From positions 30,077,317-30,141,316 of the forward strand of contig CM055876.1 in assembly GCA_029582165.1 (NCBI GenBank): DNA of 64,000 nucleotides, read 5' to 3'. The number at the start of each line of letters is the position of its first letter. The first letter of the stretch is position 1. The notes under the pieces are model-generated. The model saw only the letters and a program-made list of their open reading frames with translations, did not search any database and was not told where the DNA came from. Origin of the DNA: Portulaca oleracea. Its lineage: Eukaryota > Streptophyta > Magnoliopsida > Caryophyllales > Portulacaceae. Both the position numbers and the translations under genes were made by a program. Below, piece by piece: positions 20,877 to 31,656 of the stretch.

Positions 20877-21567
20877 CCCACATACATTTAGCATTATTAT
20901 CAAGTAGGAGGTAGTTTTAGGAGTAGGATTAGAGTAGAATTAGGTTTAATTGCTTTCTTTAATCTTCCCTCAAGCTTTTAATTGTTCTTCAAGCTTTCTC
21001 TAATTCCTCTTGCAATTTTGTATTCAACTCTTTTTTTCAAGCAATTTTTATTGAAGTTTTACAAAGCTTTTGCTCTCTCTCTTTCTCTCTCTCTCTCTCT
21101 CTAGTCTCCATTTATGTTTGATTTCAAAGCTTTCTAGTACTAGCCACCACGATCTAACTTTTAGTGAGGAGGAGGGCTAAGGGTCACAAATTCTACTCTC
21201 AAGTGAGGATTTGGGGATCCTTAGTAATCCAATCACAATTTTCTTGTTTGTTCGGGGGAAATTTGAGTTGAAGATTCAAGTGAAAATTTAGTGCTTTGGA
21301 GGTATAATTTCTTATCCCTAATTTCATTGTTCGTTCTAGTTTTTCATTCATTACTTTTTATTGATTTCCTCTTTCATGCTTCCTAAGTGTTGATTGTTAT
21401 TTTGAATCCATGCTAGTATAGTTTAATCACTTTCTTACATAATTTATCGTTTTCCGTATTGAGAAAACTCCAACGCAAACTCATTTCCTCATCAAGCCTA
21501 ACACCCATCCATGTGGATTCGACAACCCTTACTTCTCAAAAAACCACAAAAATACGCAACCGAACAA

Positions 21568-21585
21568 TGGCGCCGTTGCCAGGGA
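21568..21585 (+). other. Primer-binding site for tRNA-Asp
   Basis: Reads TGGCGCCGTTGCCAGGGA, one base after the 5' LTR. It matches the complement of the plant tRNA-Asp 3' end at nearly all positions, the primer used by Athila/Tat-type elements. Confidence 0.85.
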
Positions 21586-21718
21586 TGGCGTTATTTGGTA
21601 GATTAGGATTATTGGTTTGTGTGTAAATAGTTTATTGCTTTCAAGGTTCATCCAAGAAAAATGTACTTAAAAAAATTGAAAAACGAAAAAGAATATAAAA
21701 AATATATAAAAAAAAGTT

Positions 21719-22327
21719 ATGGATAGTCCCCAATTTCCCCAATTTGAGCATGAAATACTTTGGAAATATTTTGTTAGATTACATGATTACCGTGCTCAAT
21801 GTGAATTATATGGTATCTTTTGTGATACATTAGACCTTTTGGGAATTGTGAATGAGGGTGTGAATTATGAAACCCGAAACCTTTTAGATTATTACGGGTT
21901 TTCCAATTTAGGGGAAGAAAAAGCATGAGAATTACTTGAGTGGTTGTCTAGGGATTCTTATGAATTTGAGCAACAGAATGTTAGTCCTAGCTTCCAACCC
22001 CCTTATTATGCACTACCCTCTGGGACTGTGGCTGAACAATCATGTGCTTATCCCGTGTATTTTAATGATCAATCTTATGGTAGGGATTATATAGAGAACT
22101 CTCATGATCCTCCCAAATGTGATGTTATTGAATCTCATCCTTTGTGTGTGCATTGTGAATCTCCATATCATGCTTCCGAATCTTGTGTCCAAGTTGAATT
22201 AGATAATATTCGTGCTGAGGTGGATGATTTTCAAGTTGAGATGCTTGTGAAAATGAATGAGTATATGCAAAAATTTGAACACGTGCTTAAAACTGGGGTA
22301 AAAAGCTTATTCTTCACAAATGGTTAA
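21719..22327 (+). pseudogene. Gag-like frame with zinc knuckle and one in-frame UGA
   Basis: Starts ATG at 21719 (MDSPQFPQFEHEIL) and stays in one frame to 22327 except for a TGA at 21926-21928. About 203 codons. Near the end is CVHCESPYHASESC, a perfect CX2CX4HX4C zinc knuckle of retroviral gag type, followed by a probable short helix (LVKMNEYMQKFEHVLK). It is preceded by the primer site and an A-rich leader. Beyond 22327 a coding-like phrase continues in another frame to the solo LTR at 22374. I assign it as gag-like from the knuckle and its position; the rest is not a family I recognise. Confidence 0.6.
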
Positions 22328-22373
22328 TTCAATAGTTGAGGTAGATCATTCATCATCTTTGAGTTTTGAATGC

Positions 22374-24603
22374 TGTTTATTCCGTAATTTTGCATGTTTT
22401 ACCCTTTTATTCTATGACTTTTTGTTTGTTCCTAATAATTAAATTAGGTTTATTATTTTGTGTTTACCCATTTTGATTATTTATTAGATTTTATATCTTT
22501 ATTATCTTTAGTTATTAAAATGGAAGAAAAATATTAAAATTGAAAATAAAACTCAAAATAAAAACCTAATCCTAAGTTCTAGCCCTAAACCCACTACCCA
22601 GAAACCCCAATTAACCACTAACCCTCTCCTTTCCCGTCAATTAAATCCTTCCCCGGCCCAATTACTCTCAACCCCAGCCCACTCATCTCACACCCACCAA
22701 CCTACTACCTTAGCCCACTATCTCATTAACTCTTTCCCTCTTCTTTCCCCTTTCTCGGCCCAAACTCCCTTCGCTAAATACAATTCCCCACCCTAGCCTA
22801 AATCCCCAATTCTCTCATTCACTGTCCCCCTTTTTCCATTTCTCTACCCTTCACTTTATTCCTTCTTCTTCCCCATATCTTTCTCCCTCACTCCTTTCTT
22901 TGTCTTCTTCTTCCTTCTACAGACACCACGCACCGAACACCCCACCTCACCATACTTCATCTCCATTTCTCATTCTCTTCTTTTCCTCTCTTCATTTCTC
23001 CTTCATCTCATCTCTTCATCACACTCTTCTTCTCTTGTTTTCTCTATTTCTCGCGATACCTCTCATACACTCACTCATATTCTCTTCTTGTTATTTTCAG
23101 ATATGGTTGAGTAATGGAGAAGTACAACAAGCAGCAGTAGCAGGGACATACACCACCACCATCCCATACCATCATTGAAGTCAGCTGCAGAGCATCAAGA
23201 TCAGTCCACCGTTGATATCGTGGTCAATCGGATGGCTCAAATTCGAGGTTAGAGATCGCGAATTCAAGTATAAAAGGGAAGAGAAGCCAGATTTAGAGGG
23301 GGGTGGTTGGTTTTGGGGCAAGTGACAACCCCCTAGCCTTCCATCCACCTTTATGGTTAGTTTAGATTTAGGACTTTAATTTATTCGATCTTAGGATTAG
23401 CTCTAGATTTAATTTCGTTTTCATGTTCGTTTGATCTTAGTTTTTGATGTTAGAATATATGATTCTGTTTAGTTTTGGTTGATAGATAACCTTCGAATTT
23501 CTGATGTGATACTATTAATTTGGCAATTCTGATGTTTGATTTGGTTTATTGTGTATATATATTCTATATAATTGATGCCTTCTCTTTCTCCCCTGTTTCT
23601 TGCGTTCATGTTCCTCTGCTTCTTTGCTTCTTTTTCCCCTTTGATTTGGTCGGTCAATAGTAGCAGAAGGTAATAGTAGTTAGTAGATTTAGATTTTAGT
23701 ATTTTCTTTCTTTTTGAGTAATTTTAGTTTATTAAGTCAATATTAGGGTTAGTCTTTATTTGGGCCATAGTATTAGTGTATTGGATCAGATTAGTTAAGG
23801 TTAGGGTCTTTAAGATTTTAGTTGGGTCAGTATAGGTTAGTGTTTGCTAGGATGAGTTTAGTTGGGCCTTAGGAGTTTGGGTTAGAATTTAGAAATGGCC
23901 CAATTCTTTAGGTGATTAGCTTAGGTAATATAACTTCAAGTTAATTGTGTCTTTGATTAGTGTAATTAGTTTGTTAAATAAAATGATTAGTGGCTAGTTT
24001 TTCCTTGGCTTAGGGGAAGGTTCTAGCCCTTAATGAGATCTCTTTTCTGAGGTTTGACTTAGTTAGGGCATTAGGCCATGTTTTATGAGGTTTTCATCCA
24101 AAAACTCTTTTGATTGTGGGGTTTAGTAAGTAGTGGAAGCCCGCTAAACCTACTTAAACACGATCTCTAGGGTGATTGGATGGATATCCGAACAACTCCT
24201 CATTCATTTAGTGGAAAAGTTCGGGTAGGGTGATTTGCATATTAAGCCCTTTAGGCGAGTCCTCATTCATTTAGTGGACAAACCTTTGGGGCTAAATTCG
24301 GGTATACATCGGGAGAGGCCCCGGAGTGGCTTATTTCTTGCAATAACTCTGCTTCTATCTTGGCTTAGTGTCCTGACCGAGACTTACTCGTGATTAGGGT
24401 GATCGATAGGCGGTGAAAGACCGACCCTCGATCCTTTTCCTTCCTTTTTGTGGTTTTTAGTGTGTCTTCTTTTAGTTTTTAAACCTCTCAAAAATCATGA
24501 AATCCAAACCTAGTAGGTGAGAGTTCGAGTGACTTTTAGGTTCGGTACCCCAACTCCCCGTGGATACGACAATCAAAACCCGCACTGTATTGCAGACGAA
24601 ACA
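22374..24603 (+). mobile_element. Solo LTR (family X), copy 2
   Basis: A 2230-bp LTR starting TGTTTATTCC and ending GACGAAACA, flanked by a perfect 5-bp duplication AATGC (22369-22373 and 24604-24608). It contains a C/T-rich block (22560-23000), GAATTCAAGTATAAAAGGGA (a likely TATA region near 23270), and an end reading GGATACGACAATCAAAACCCGC. It matches 6523-13803 minus the copia insert. No coding sequence is supported; frames such as one at 22900 lie in pyrimidine-rich DNA. Confidence 0.85.
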
Positions 24604-25696
24604 AATGCATTTTGACTCCTCTGTGTATGATTATGATGAGGATGATGACTACTATAACAGACCATGTCTCGGGCTTAGCAATTCTTTAGCTTTAGCTGCA
24701 CCTAGTGAGCATGAGGAACATGATGATTTTTGTGTGATGATATAGAATTTGATGAAAACATGCTTGATGATGAACCATTGTACCGTTACCAATGCTTGTA
24801 TGTGAAGAGAAGGTTGAGTTTATTGAATGCCATGATCTTTGTGATGTAATTGAACATGATCTTGTTGAGAGTGAATTTAAATCTGTCGTGATTGAATGTG
24901 TGCTTGAAACCGAATTGTTCACTTTCATTGAGAATCATTGTATTAGTGAGGCATTAGCTACCCTTTCTTGTGAATCATGGATATAGAATCTTGTGATGAT
25001 GAACTTGAGTTTTTGGGGAATGATCCTAATTGTTTGAACTTGGTTTGTGACAATAATGTTTTTGATGATGATATGCTTTATGAGTCATTCACGATGGGAT
25101 ATGATCTTGACCCTTCCACTTTCACTTTTGATGTTGTTTTAAATGATGCACCTTTGTCTTCTGATGTTGATAGTTCTTTTTATGAGTCTGAAATTGATGA
25201 AGGTGAAGATGTGCCTGTTTGTGATGTTGGGAATGTGATGATGTGGTCTAACCCTACTTTTTCCCTATCACCCACTGTTGATTATGATGAATTTGATGAA
25301 AGTTGTGATTTGAAATCTATGTTCGATGAAAATTGTATGGAAATTGAGTTTGAGTCATTGTTTGCATCCAAGTGTTCGCATGAGCATGTTCAGGAATGTG
25401 TTGTATTGCTCCCTCCTGTTGATTTGCATACCCAATTTCCATTTGCAAGTCAATGGGAGGAATCATTTGTCATATCTCCATTCATCATGCCTAGGAAAGT
25501 TCTATACATTCCTGTAGTCCATCCTTTCTATAACTTTTCTAAGGCCTTTGATAAATTGTTAAGAGCACTAACGTTTGCTAATGTGCTATTGAGAGTGTGT
25601 TCTTATCTACACCATTCTGAGATGCATGAGAGAATGCATGACTTGTTACTTCGGGCGTTAAATGGTTCTGACTTGGTGCCCGATATCTTGAGGTGA
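24604..25696 (+). pseudogene. Acidic Cys/Asp/Glu-rich coding block of the LARD, unknown family
   Basis: Three consecutive frames read as one decayed acidic protein. From about 24606 it has YDYDEDDDYYNRPC, then CDDIEFDENMLDDEP in a shifted frame, 24792-24973 has a similar acidic stretch, and 24977-25696 encodes 239 residues starting MDIESCDDELEFLG. The last piece is rich in D, E and C in its first 150 residues, then turns hydrophobic and basic (FIMPRKVLYIPVVHPFYNF) and ends with SEMHERMHDLLLRALNG. I do not recognise the family. The composition bias and steady codon-like pattern argue for a once-coding region specific to this element. Confidence 0.5.
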
Positions 25697-25869
25697 GAAG
25701 GAGTGAATTTCTTGATAAGAAGCCTGCCAGGTAATATCCTTCCTCACCCTACTTGTATAATTAGTGAGTCGGTTTTCTATTCTTCTTTTGTTTTCTTTTG
25801 TGTGTTTCTTTTTCCTTCCTTTTTGCAGTGCTTGCTTTCCTTCTGTTTCCATTGAGGATATTGTAACCT

Positions 25870-25918
25870 CTTTGTGTGGGTGTGGGTGTGGGTGTGTGTG
25901 TGGGGGGGGGGGGGGGGT
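25870..25918 (+). repeat. GTGTGGG repeats and G tract, polypurine-like
   Basis: GTGTGGGTGTGGG repeats followed by a run of about 16 G. A similar GTGTGGGAGTGGGGGAG follows GAGGACATTGTG at 26371-26408, and GTGTGGGAGTGT abuts the 3' LTR at 28743-28755. The last is the likely functional polypurine tract; the first two look like duplicated relics. Confidence 0.6.
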
Positions 25919-26850
25919 AGTATGCATTCCGGTTTTTTAGTCTAAGCAAAGAAAAGAAAAAGAGTGAGATTCATGTAGTAAATATTTTGGTTTTTCTTTA
26001 GTCCTTTAATAGTGTCTTGTATATTTTTTTTTATTTTTCTTTTAATCTCGCATGCCAAGTTCTAAGCACTTAGATGAGTTTAAATTGTATATCCTAACCT
26101 TATGCTTGGTGCATTTGGATCGCGGATCGAGTTATCTTTAATTGAAGATCTTGAGGTAACCTCTTCCACCCTCTCTTTGAGTGTATATATTCTTGATCCA
26201 TGTTGCATGCTTGATTTTTCCTTTTGGGTGGCGAACCCCTTGTGTGTGAATGTTGGGATTATCTTGTTGTTGGAGCTGTGTGGGCTCGGGTCTCCACCGG
26301 ATTTTATGTGTTAAGTGTTCTGTATATATGCTTTTCTTAGATTTTCTATCTTGTGACACCCTTCTCACAATGAGGACATTGTGAAGTTTTGTGTGGGAGT
26401 GGGGGAGATATTTTCATGTCTATGGGTAGATCACCTAGTTTTTCTTGTTTTTGTTTTCTTAGTTTTTGCTAAAATTTGAAAACTTTTGTGTGAAAAAAGG
26501 ATAAAAAAAAGGGAGTGAAGAACCTTTTTAACTTTTCGGTTTTCTTTTGTTTTTGCTTTGTTTTTTGGATAAGTGTAGTCAATGCTTAGAAAACTTTCTT
26601 AATCTCCTTGAAAGCAACCCGTGTGAGCATTATCATCCTTAGTTCAAGTATTGTCATGACTAATTTGTTTAGAGTCCCTTCAGCAAATGCTTAATACGAT
26701 CCTTGATTCTTTCACATTCTTCTTGAAACTGTGAGACTTTAGTAGATTACTTTCGAGCTTGTTGAAAAAGTGAAAGCTAATTAAATTGATTAATTGGTTA
26801 TTTGTCGGCTAAACCAATAAGGGCCGATGTGAGTGCGCGGCATTCACGTC

Positions 26851-27170
26851 CCTTAAGCACTTCATTTGTGAATAGAGTAGCCTGAGTTGAGAGGGTGACC
26901 CCTTTTTGGAGGGCCGTTCCGAATCCCGAAAAACCCGGCATTAACCTTGAAAGTGTAATGCTTAAGTTAGTAAACCTACACGAGTTGGTATGAGCGGTAC
27001 GGTGTTCTTACCCCTTAAGCACTTCGTTTGCATATGGAGTAGCTCGTGTTGGGAGGGTAAACCCCATTTTTGGGCCGTGCAATTCCCGAAAAGACTAACA
27101 CCAAAAATTCCGTAGCGTTAAGTTGGAAAAGTTGGGCCGTTAAATTCTCGGAAAAACCCAACACCAAAAA
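26851..27170 (+). repeat. Diverged tandem repeat in LARD 3' region
   Basis: Units sharing CCTTAAGCACTTC, GAGTAGC, GGGAGGGTAA/GAGAGGGTGA and GGGCCGT..AATTCCCGAAAA occur at about 26851-26960 and 27018-27110. A shorter third piece lies at 27130-27170. Non-coding. Confidence 0.55.
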
Positions 27171-27261
27171 GAATCGAATAAATGTGGAGTCTTTCCTTGC
27201 GTCTCCTGCGGCTCTCACCAAGTGGTCAGGGAAACCCGGGGGTCCTTCGAATGGATAAATA

Positions 27262-28200
27262 TGGGAGGCCAAGGATCCATTAGCTACTTAGGGTTTGAGA
27301 AAACCCCAATTTAGAACTCATAAAACTACCACTAATTTTTACGATTTTGGGGTTTTGGAGATGAACAACAAACACAACAAGAATTAAAAGGGATATAGAC
27401 AATTGTAAAGAGTAATCACTCACCCAATTGAACTAAGGATCTCCCCCTAGCATAGAGTATTGAATCACTCAAGAAATCTCACAAAGAGTGTAGGATAACC
27501 ACCCACTCACAAAGAAGAGAATTCACCAAGCAATTTCCACCCAAAGGATTAGCTTTCATTGATTAGGGTTTGAAAACCCACAATTACAAACTCTCCAAGT
27601 GAGAGGAATTTTGAGTCTAAATCTAAAAGCTTCATCAAAAGTCCCTACAAAAATATAACATTGGGGTATATATAGGAAGGGGGAAGAAACAACGAAATTT
27701 TAGTCCGGGACAGGCCCGTCTCGAGCGCTACGCCGGTCGTCACGGGCGTTACGAGCATCGACAATTTAATTTCACTGCTGCAGGGTTGTCACGGGCGTGA
27801 CGACAGGGGGTAATGGGCGTGACAATCTGGGCAGTTTTTCTGCCGACTTCAAACTAGCATAACTTTTTCATCCGAACTCCATTTTAGGCCCATAAGATAT
27901 CGATGGAAAGCTCTCGGTGTCTACTTTAAGCTTCCAAAATTTGAAGATCATCAGAATTGTATTGAAAGAGTTATGATCAAAATAGTGAAGGTATATCATT
28001 TTTTCATACACAATTTTTCCCCAAACTTGCACTTCCTTTAACTTCGTTCTTCCAACTTAGCCTTGACCCCATCTTAGCTTCTTCTTAGCTTTTCTAACGG
28101 CCAATTTGAGACCTAAAAAGTGACCAAACTCGATTTGGGAAAAGTGAGCCCGGCCCCTCCGTTGTTATTATCTCCGATGTAAGGGACCCCTAGGAATTAT
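27262..28200 (-). mobile_element. LTR-like block, reverse orientation
   Basis: On the minus strand this resembles an LTR: a TATATATA box (near 27667-27674), a GC-rich array of GTCACGGGCGTGAC-type near-palindromes just upstream (27735-27825), and an A/T-rich downstream part ending in GGGGTTTTCTCAAACCCTA. The architecture parallels the host element's LTR. I could not fix its ends or a target duplication, so a solo or truncated LTR is an inference. Confidence 0.4.
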
Positions 28201-28755
28201 GGATCACCAAGCCAAGGGCGACACAAGCGAGGGAGGACGACACTCGAATAATCTTTTTGCTTTGAAACAAGCTTGGATTGTGATTTGCTTTAGGTCAATC
28301 GGAATCGATTAGAATAACACTTGCACTCGAGCACATAGGATCTTGTTTTGTAGGAGATGTTTGGGAATCGAAAACCTTAAAGATTGGCAATATCTTGGGT
28401 TAGGTGATTTGATGCGCCCATAATGGTTCCTTTTAGTAGATTAATATTATTTTCCTTGCGGCGATTGCATGATTCCTAAAGCAGGCAGTTCTTCTTTTCT
28501 TTCTTTTCAAACTTGTTTTGTTTTTCACTTTCCCTCTCTCCTTTTCTTTGGCTTTTGTGGGTATAGCTTCTATAAACCCTCACGAGACCTTCCTCGTCCA
28601 CTTGGGGTACCAAGGGGTTTAAAGGGCTTGATGCATGTGCTAAATGCATCCGCGATTCCTGCGAAAGTGAGTTAGGGTAGTTAGTTTCTTTTTTCCCTTT
28701 TTTTTATCTTTGTTTTTAGTTTGCTCGGGGCGAGAAAACCCTTGTGTGGGAGTGT

Positions 28756-30101
28756 TGTTCGGTCTCGTTACGAGCTGAATTTTATATCTTTTATAGGGTA
28801 TTTTTGCTTGTTCTAACCCTGTAATTATATATTAGATATGATGATTTTGTGTTCTGTAGGAAAACAAAGAGTTAGAAGGAAAGTGGGCTTAATTGTGGCT
28901 TTTTAGGGAATCCCGAGTGATTTCCCGAGCCGGCTCGAGATAACCCGAGCCGAGAACCGAGGCGAGACCAAATCAGGAACTCTTTCTCAATTTTTGGTGC
29001 AAGACAGAACAGCGTAGCACCCGAGTCACAGTCTGTAACACCCATGACAAGATTCTGCCGCATCAAGTCATCGCCAAGGGAACGGAAGCAGTTACGCGTC
29101 GCGCCTGCTACATCAGCCATCGCGCCCACGACTTGCTGCGAAGAGAAGATAGGGCCAACGAACATAAGTGAGTAGCGCCCGTGACTGGTGGCGTCGCACC
29201 CGCGACAGAAACATGTCGCGCCCGCGACCAGTCGAGTAACGCCCGCTACGGACGATGAGAGGCTGACAGAGATGAAACGGGGCAGGGCGGTGTTGCGCCC
29301 GCGACGGTGTGGGTCACGCCCGCAACCTGCCAATTCTGCGGAAAAGCTGCGCGCGTTTTGCAGAGTTAATTTTAGGGTTTTGGGTTGTATTTTCTTCCTT
29401 CTATAAATACCAACATACAATCAGCATTATTATCAAGTAGGAGGTAGTTTTAGGAATAGGATTAAAGTAGAATTAGGTTTAATTACTTTCTTTAATCTTT
29501 CCTCAAGCTTTTAATTGTTCTTCAAGCTTTCTCTAATTCCTCTTGCAATTTTGTATTCAACTCTTTCTTTCAAGCAATTTTCATTGAAGTTTTACAAAGC
29601 TTTTGCTCTCTCTCTTTGTCTCTCTCTCTCTCTCTCTAGTCTCCATTGATGTTTGATTTCAAAGCTGTCTAGTGCTAGCCACCACAATCCAACTTTTAGT
29701 GAGGAGGAGGGCTAATGGTCACAAATTCTAATCTCAAGTGAGGATTTGGGGATCCTTAGTAATCCAATTCACAATTTTCTTGTTTGTTCGGGGGAAATTC
29801 GAGTTGAAGATTCAAGTGAAGATTTCGTGCTTTGGAGGTATAATTTCTTGTCCCTAATTTCATTGTTCGTTCAAGTTTTTCATTCATTGTTTTTTATTGC
29901 TTTCCTCTTTCATGCTTCCTTAGTGTTGATTGTTATTTTGAATCCATGCTAGTATAGTTTAATCACTTTCTTACATAATTTATCGTTTTTCGCATTGAGA
30001 AAACCCCAACGCAAACTGATTTCCTCATCAAGCCTAACACCCATCCCTGTGGATTCAACAACCCTTACTTCTCAAAAAACCACAAAAATACACAACCGAA
30101 A
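28756..30101 (+). repeat. Athila/Tat-like 3' LTR
   Basis: Partner of 20225-21566. The end is mutated (CCGAAA instead of CCGAACA). Substitutions are scattered along the length, so the insertion is older than copia 1. The GTCGCG array (29095-29335) and TATAAATA (29402-29409) are conserved. Confidence 0.92.
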
Positions 30102-30106
30102 GTAAA

Positions 30107-31395
30107 ACAGTTTTGAGAGTTTCATCAGGTAGAGTTATATGGGTATGTTTAGAAATAGGTGATAAATGAGAAAAGAGTTTGGGATTGAAGCACATATGAT
30201 CACTAGCTCTTGTATCAACAATCCAAGAACTTAAAAATTCACTATATATTAATAGCACAATCAATATTAGAATGAGAGCTTTGTGGATTTACCAGCAAAA
30301 TATGCAAAGGCCGAGTCAGATCCACTGCTAGACCCAATGCTGTTAAATTCTTGCATACCCTTCATCCATTTCATTCTCCTAGCTACCAAAGTCTGTATCA
30401 TGCTTGCCTCCAACTGATTGACAGTGGTTTTGTTGTTTTCTTGATCATCCAGAGGTGTAACTTCATTTTCTATACTGATGACATTTCCAGCAACTCTGTT
30501 GGATCCTTTACCCATTCATGACTTATCATATCATTCTGGATATCTAACCAACTTGAAACACTAATCAATAGAGTGCCCTTGTTTCTTGCAGTGAGTCCAA
30601 TACAATGTTGCTTTGTTTTTCTTGTTATAAATCTTTCCACTTCCTGCTTCTTTTGAAAAGAAAGCTCCTGATGTGTCTGCCTCTCTAAGAGGCCTAGTTG
30701 TATTTGCAGCAAGTTCCCTGATAGAGTTAATGTTACCAGAGACTTGCCTTTGTTTCTTAACTCTCTGAATCATAGCATAAGCCTTATTTATGCTTGACAG
30801 AGGATCTTGCAGAAGTATTTGACTTTTGATGGAATCATATTCATCATTTAGATGAACTAGAAAATGCACCAATTTCTTCTTTTTTTTAATTTCCAGCGTC
30901 TTTTTGAGTGATTCGCAAGTCTTAGTGCACCCACATATAGGAATGTCAGAATAAGCATTCATTTCTTCCCACAACTTCTTCAACTTTGTGTAGTAAACAG
31001 CTACATTATCTGTACCTTGATACAGATCAATGATCTCTTTTCCAATTTGGTATAAAAGAGGTCCATTACTTTCTCCAAATCCTCTACTAATTCAGACCAT
31101 AAAATTGTGCAAAATCAATATACATATCAGACAATTCTGGAACCACATAACCAACTTATCACCATACTGTCTACTCGAATCCATTGAATATATGAAGAAG
31201 CACTTTCTGCAGGCTTGACACATTTGCCATCCAAGAATCCCAGCTAACCTTAGTCCTCAATGCCATCTGTATATCCCTAATCCATCGTTGATAGTTGGCT
31301 CTATTAAACTTAATATTGATCAGCTGAAGTCCTGGATGATCTGATGCTTGAAGGAAAAGAAGATCATCATTATAGTTGTTTTCCCTTGTTGCCAT
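30107..31395 (-). pseudogene. Copia 2 gag and protease
   Basis: Gag begins at the ATG ending at 31395 (MATRENNYNDDLLFLQASDH), just inside the 5' LTR and primer site. Next is QLINIKFNRANYQRWIRDIQ, the copia gag N-terminus. A later piece (30561-30983) has IPICGCTKTC and LNDEYDSIKSQILLQDPLS. The protease piece (30107-30264) reads WIVDTRASDHM where relatives have DSGASDHM, so the catalytic DSG is damaged. Several frameshifts separate the pieces. The protease frame stops where the large LTR element was inserted. Confidence 0.85.
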
Positions 31396-31455
31396 AGAAG
31401 ATTATATGAAAATTTGTGTAAAACAGAAAAGATGAACCTTAAGACTCTGGTACCA

Positions 31456-31656
31456 TGTGAAATATGAACCAAGAAAAGATTGAAGATTGGAAAGAATTTG
31501 TGTGTTTATTCATGATGATAAAAGGCCCCCAATGAAGGGTATATGTGCATACATCAGCTCATATATATACTAGTTACATAAGAAAAGGAGGGAAAATATA
31601 ACAAACTAACTTGTAACAAACTTGACAATGCAACTGCCAAAGCACTATACTTTACA
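31456..31656 (-). repeat. Copia 2 5' LTR
   Basis: Partner of 16469-16668. The adjacent primer site (complement of about 31443-31455) reads TGGTACCAGAGTC, close to the initiator-Met complement. Confidence 0.9.

Larger units (their letters stand above)
20225..21566 (+). repeat. Athila/Tat-like 5' LTR
   Basis: 1342 bp, starting TGTTCGGTCTCG and ending CAACCGAACA. It matches 28756-30101 throughout with scattered substitutions. U3 holds an array of GTCGCGCCCGCGAC-like near-palindromes (20570-20800). Farther on are a TATAAATA box and a CT-rich tract (21068-21103). Confidence 0.93.
20225..30101 (+). mobile_element. Athila/Tat-like LTR element without recognisable pol
   Basis: A 9.9-kb plus-strand element with long LTRs (20225-21566 and 28756-30101), a tRNA-Asp primer site at 21568, and a perfect 5-bp duplication GTAAA (20220-20224 and 30102-30106). 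It is inserted in copia 2. The interior has a gag-like frame with a zinc knuckle (21719-22327) and a Cys/Asp/Glu-rich coding block (24604-25696), but I find no protease, reverse transcriptase or integrase motif. It also contains a family X solo LTR (22374-24603). The lack of pol suggests a large non-autonomous (LARD-type) element mobilised in trans. Confidence 0.85.
16469..31656 (-). mobile_element. Ty1-copia retrotransposon 2, interrupted
   Basis: Minus-strand element with LTRs at 16469-16668 and 31456-31656. It is flanked by a perfect 5-bp duplication CTTAG (16464-16468 and 31657-31661). The polypurine tract abuts the 3' LTR (16669-16680). A primer site resembling initiator-Met tRNA lies beside the 5' LTR. 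It is interrupted by a Cassandra solo LTR (18772-19065) and by a 9.9-kb LTR element (20225-30101). Without the inserts it is about 5 kb, normal for copia. Coding frames are broken. Confidence 0.93.

Noticed and set aside
22900..23178. Plus-strand 92-codon frame
   Set aside because: Pyrimidine-rich LTR DNA of the family X solo LTR; no conserved motif.
27015..27272. Opposed frames with similar repeats at 27.0-27.3 kb
   Set aside because: They translate the diverged tandem repeat of the LARD 3' region.
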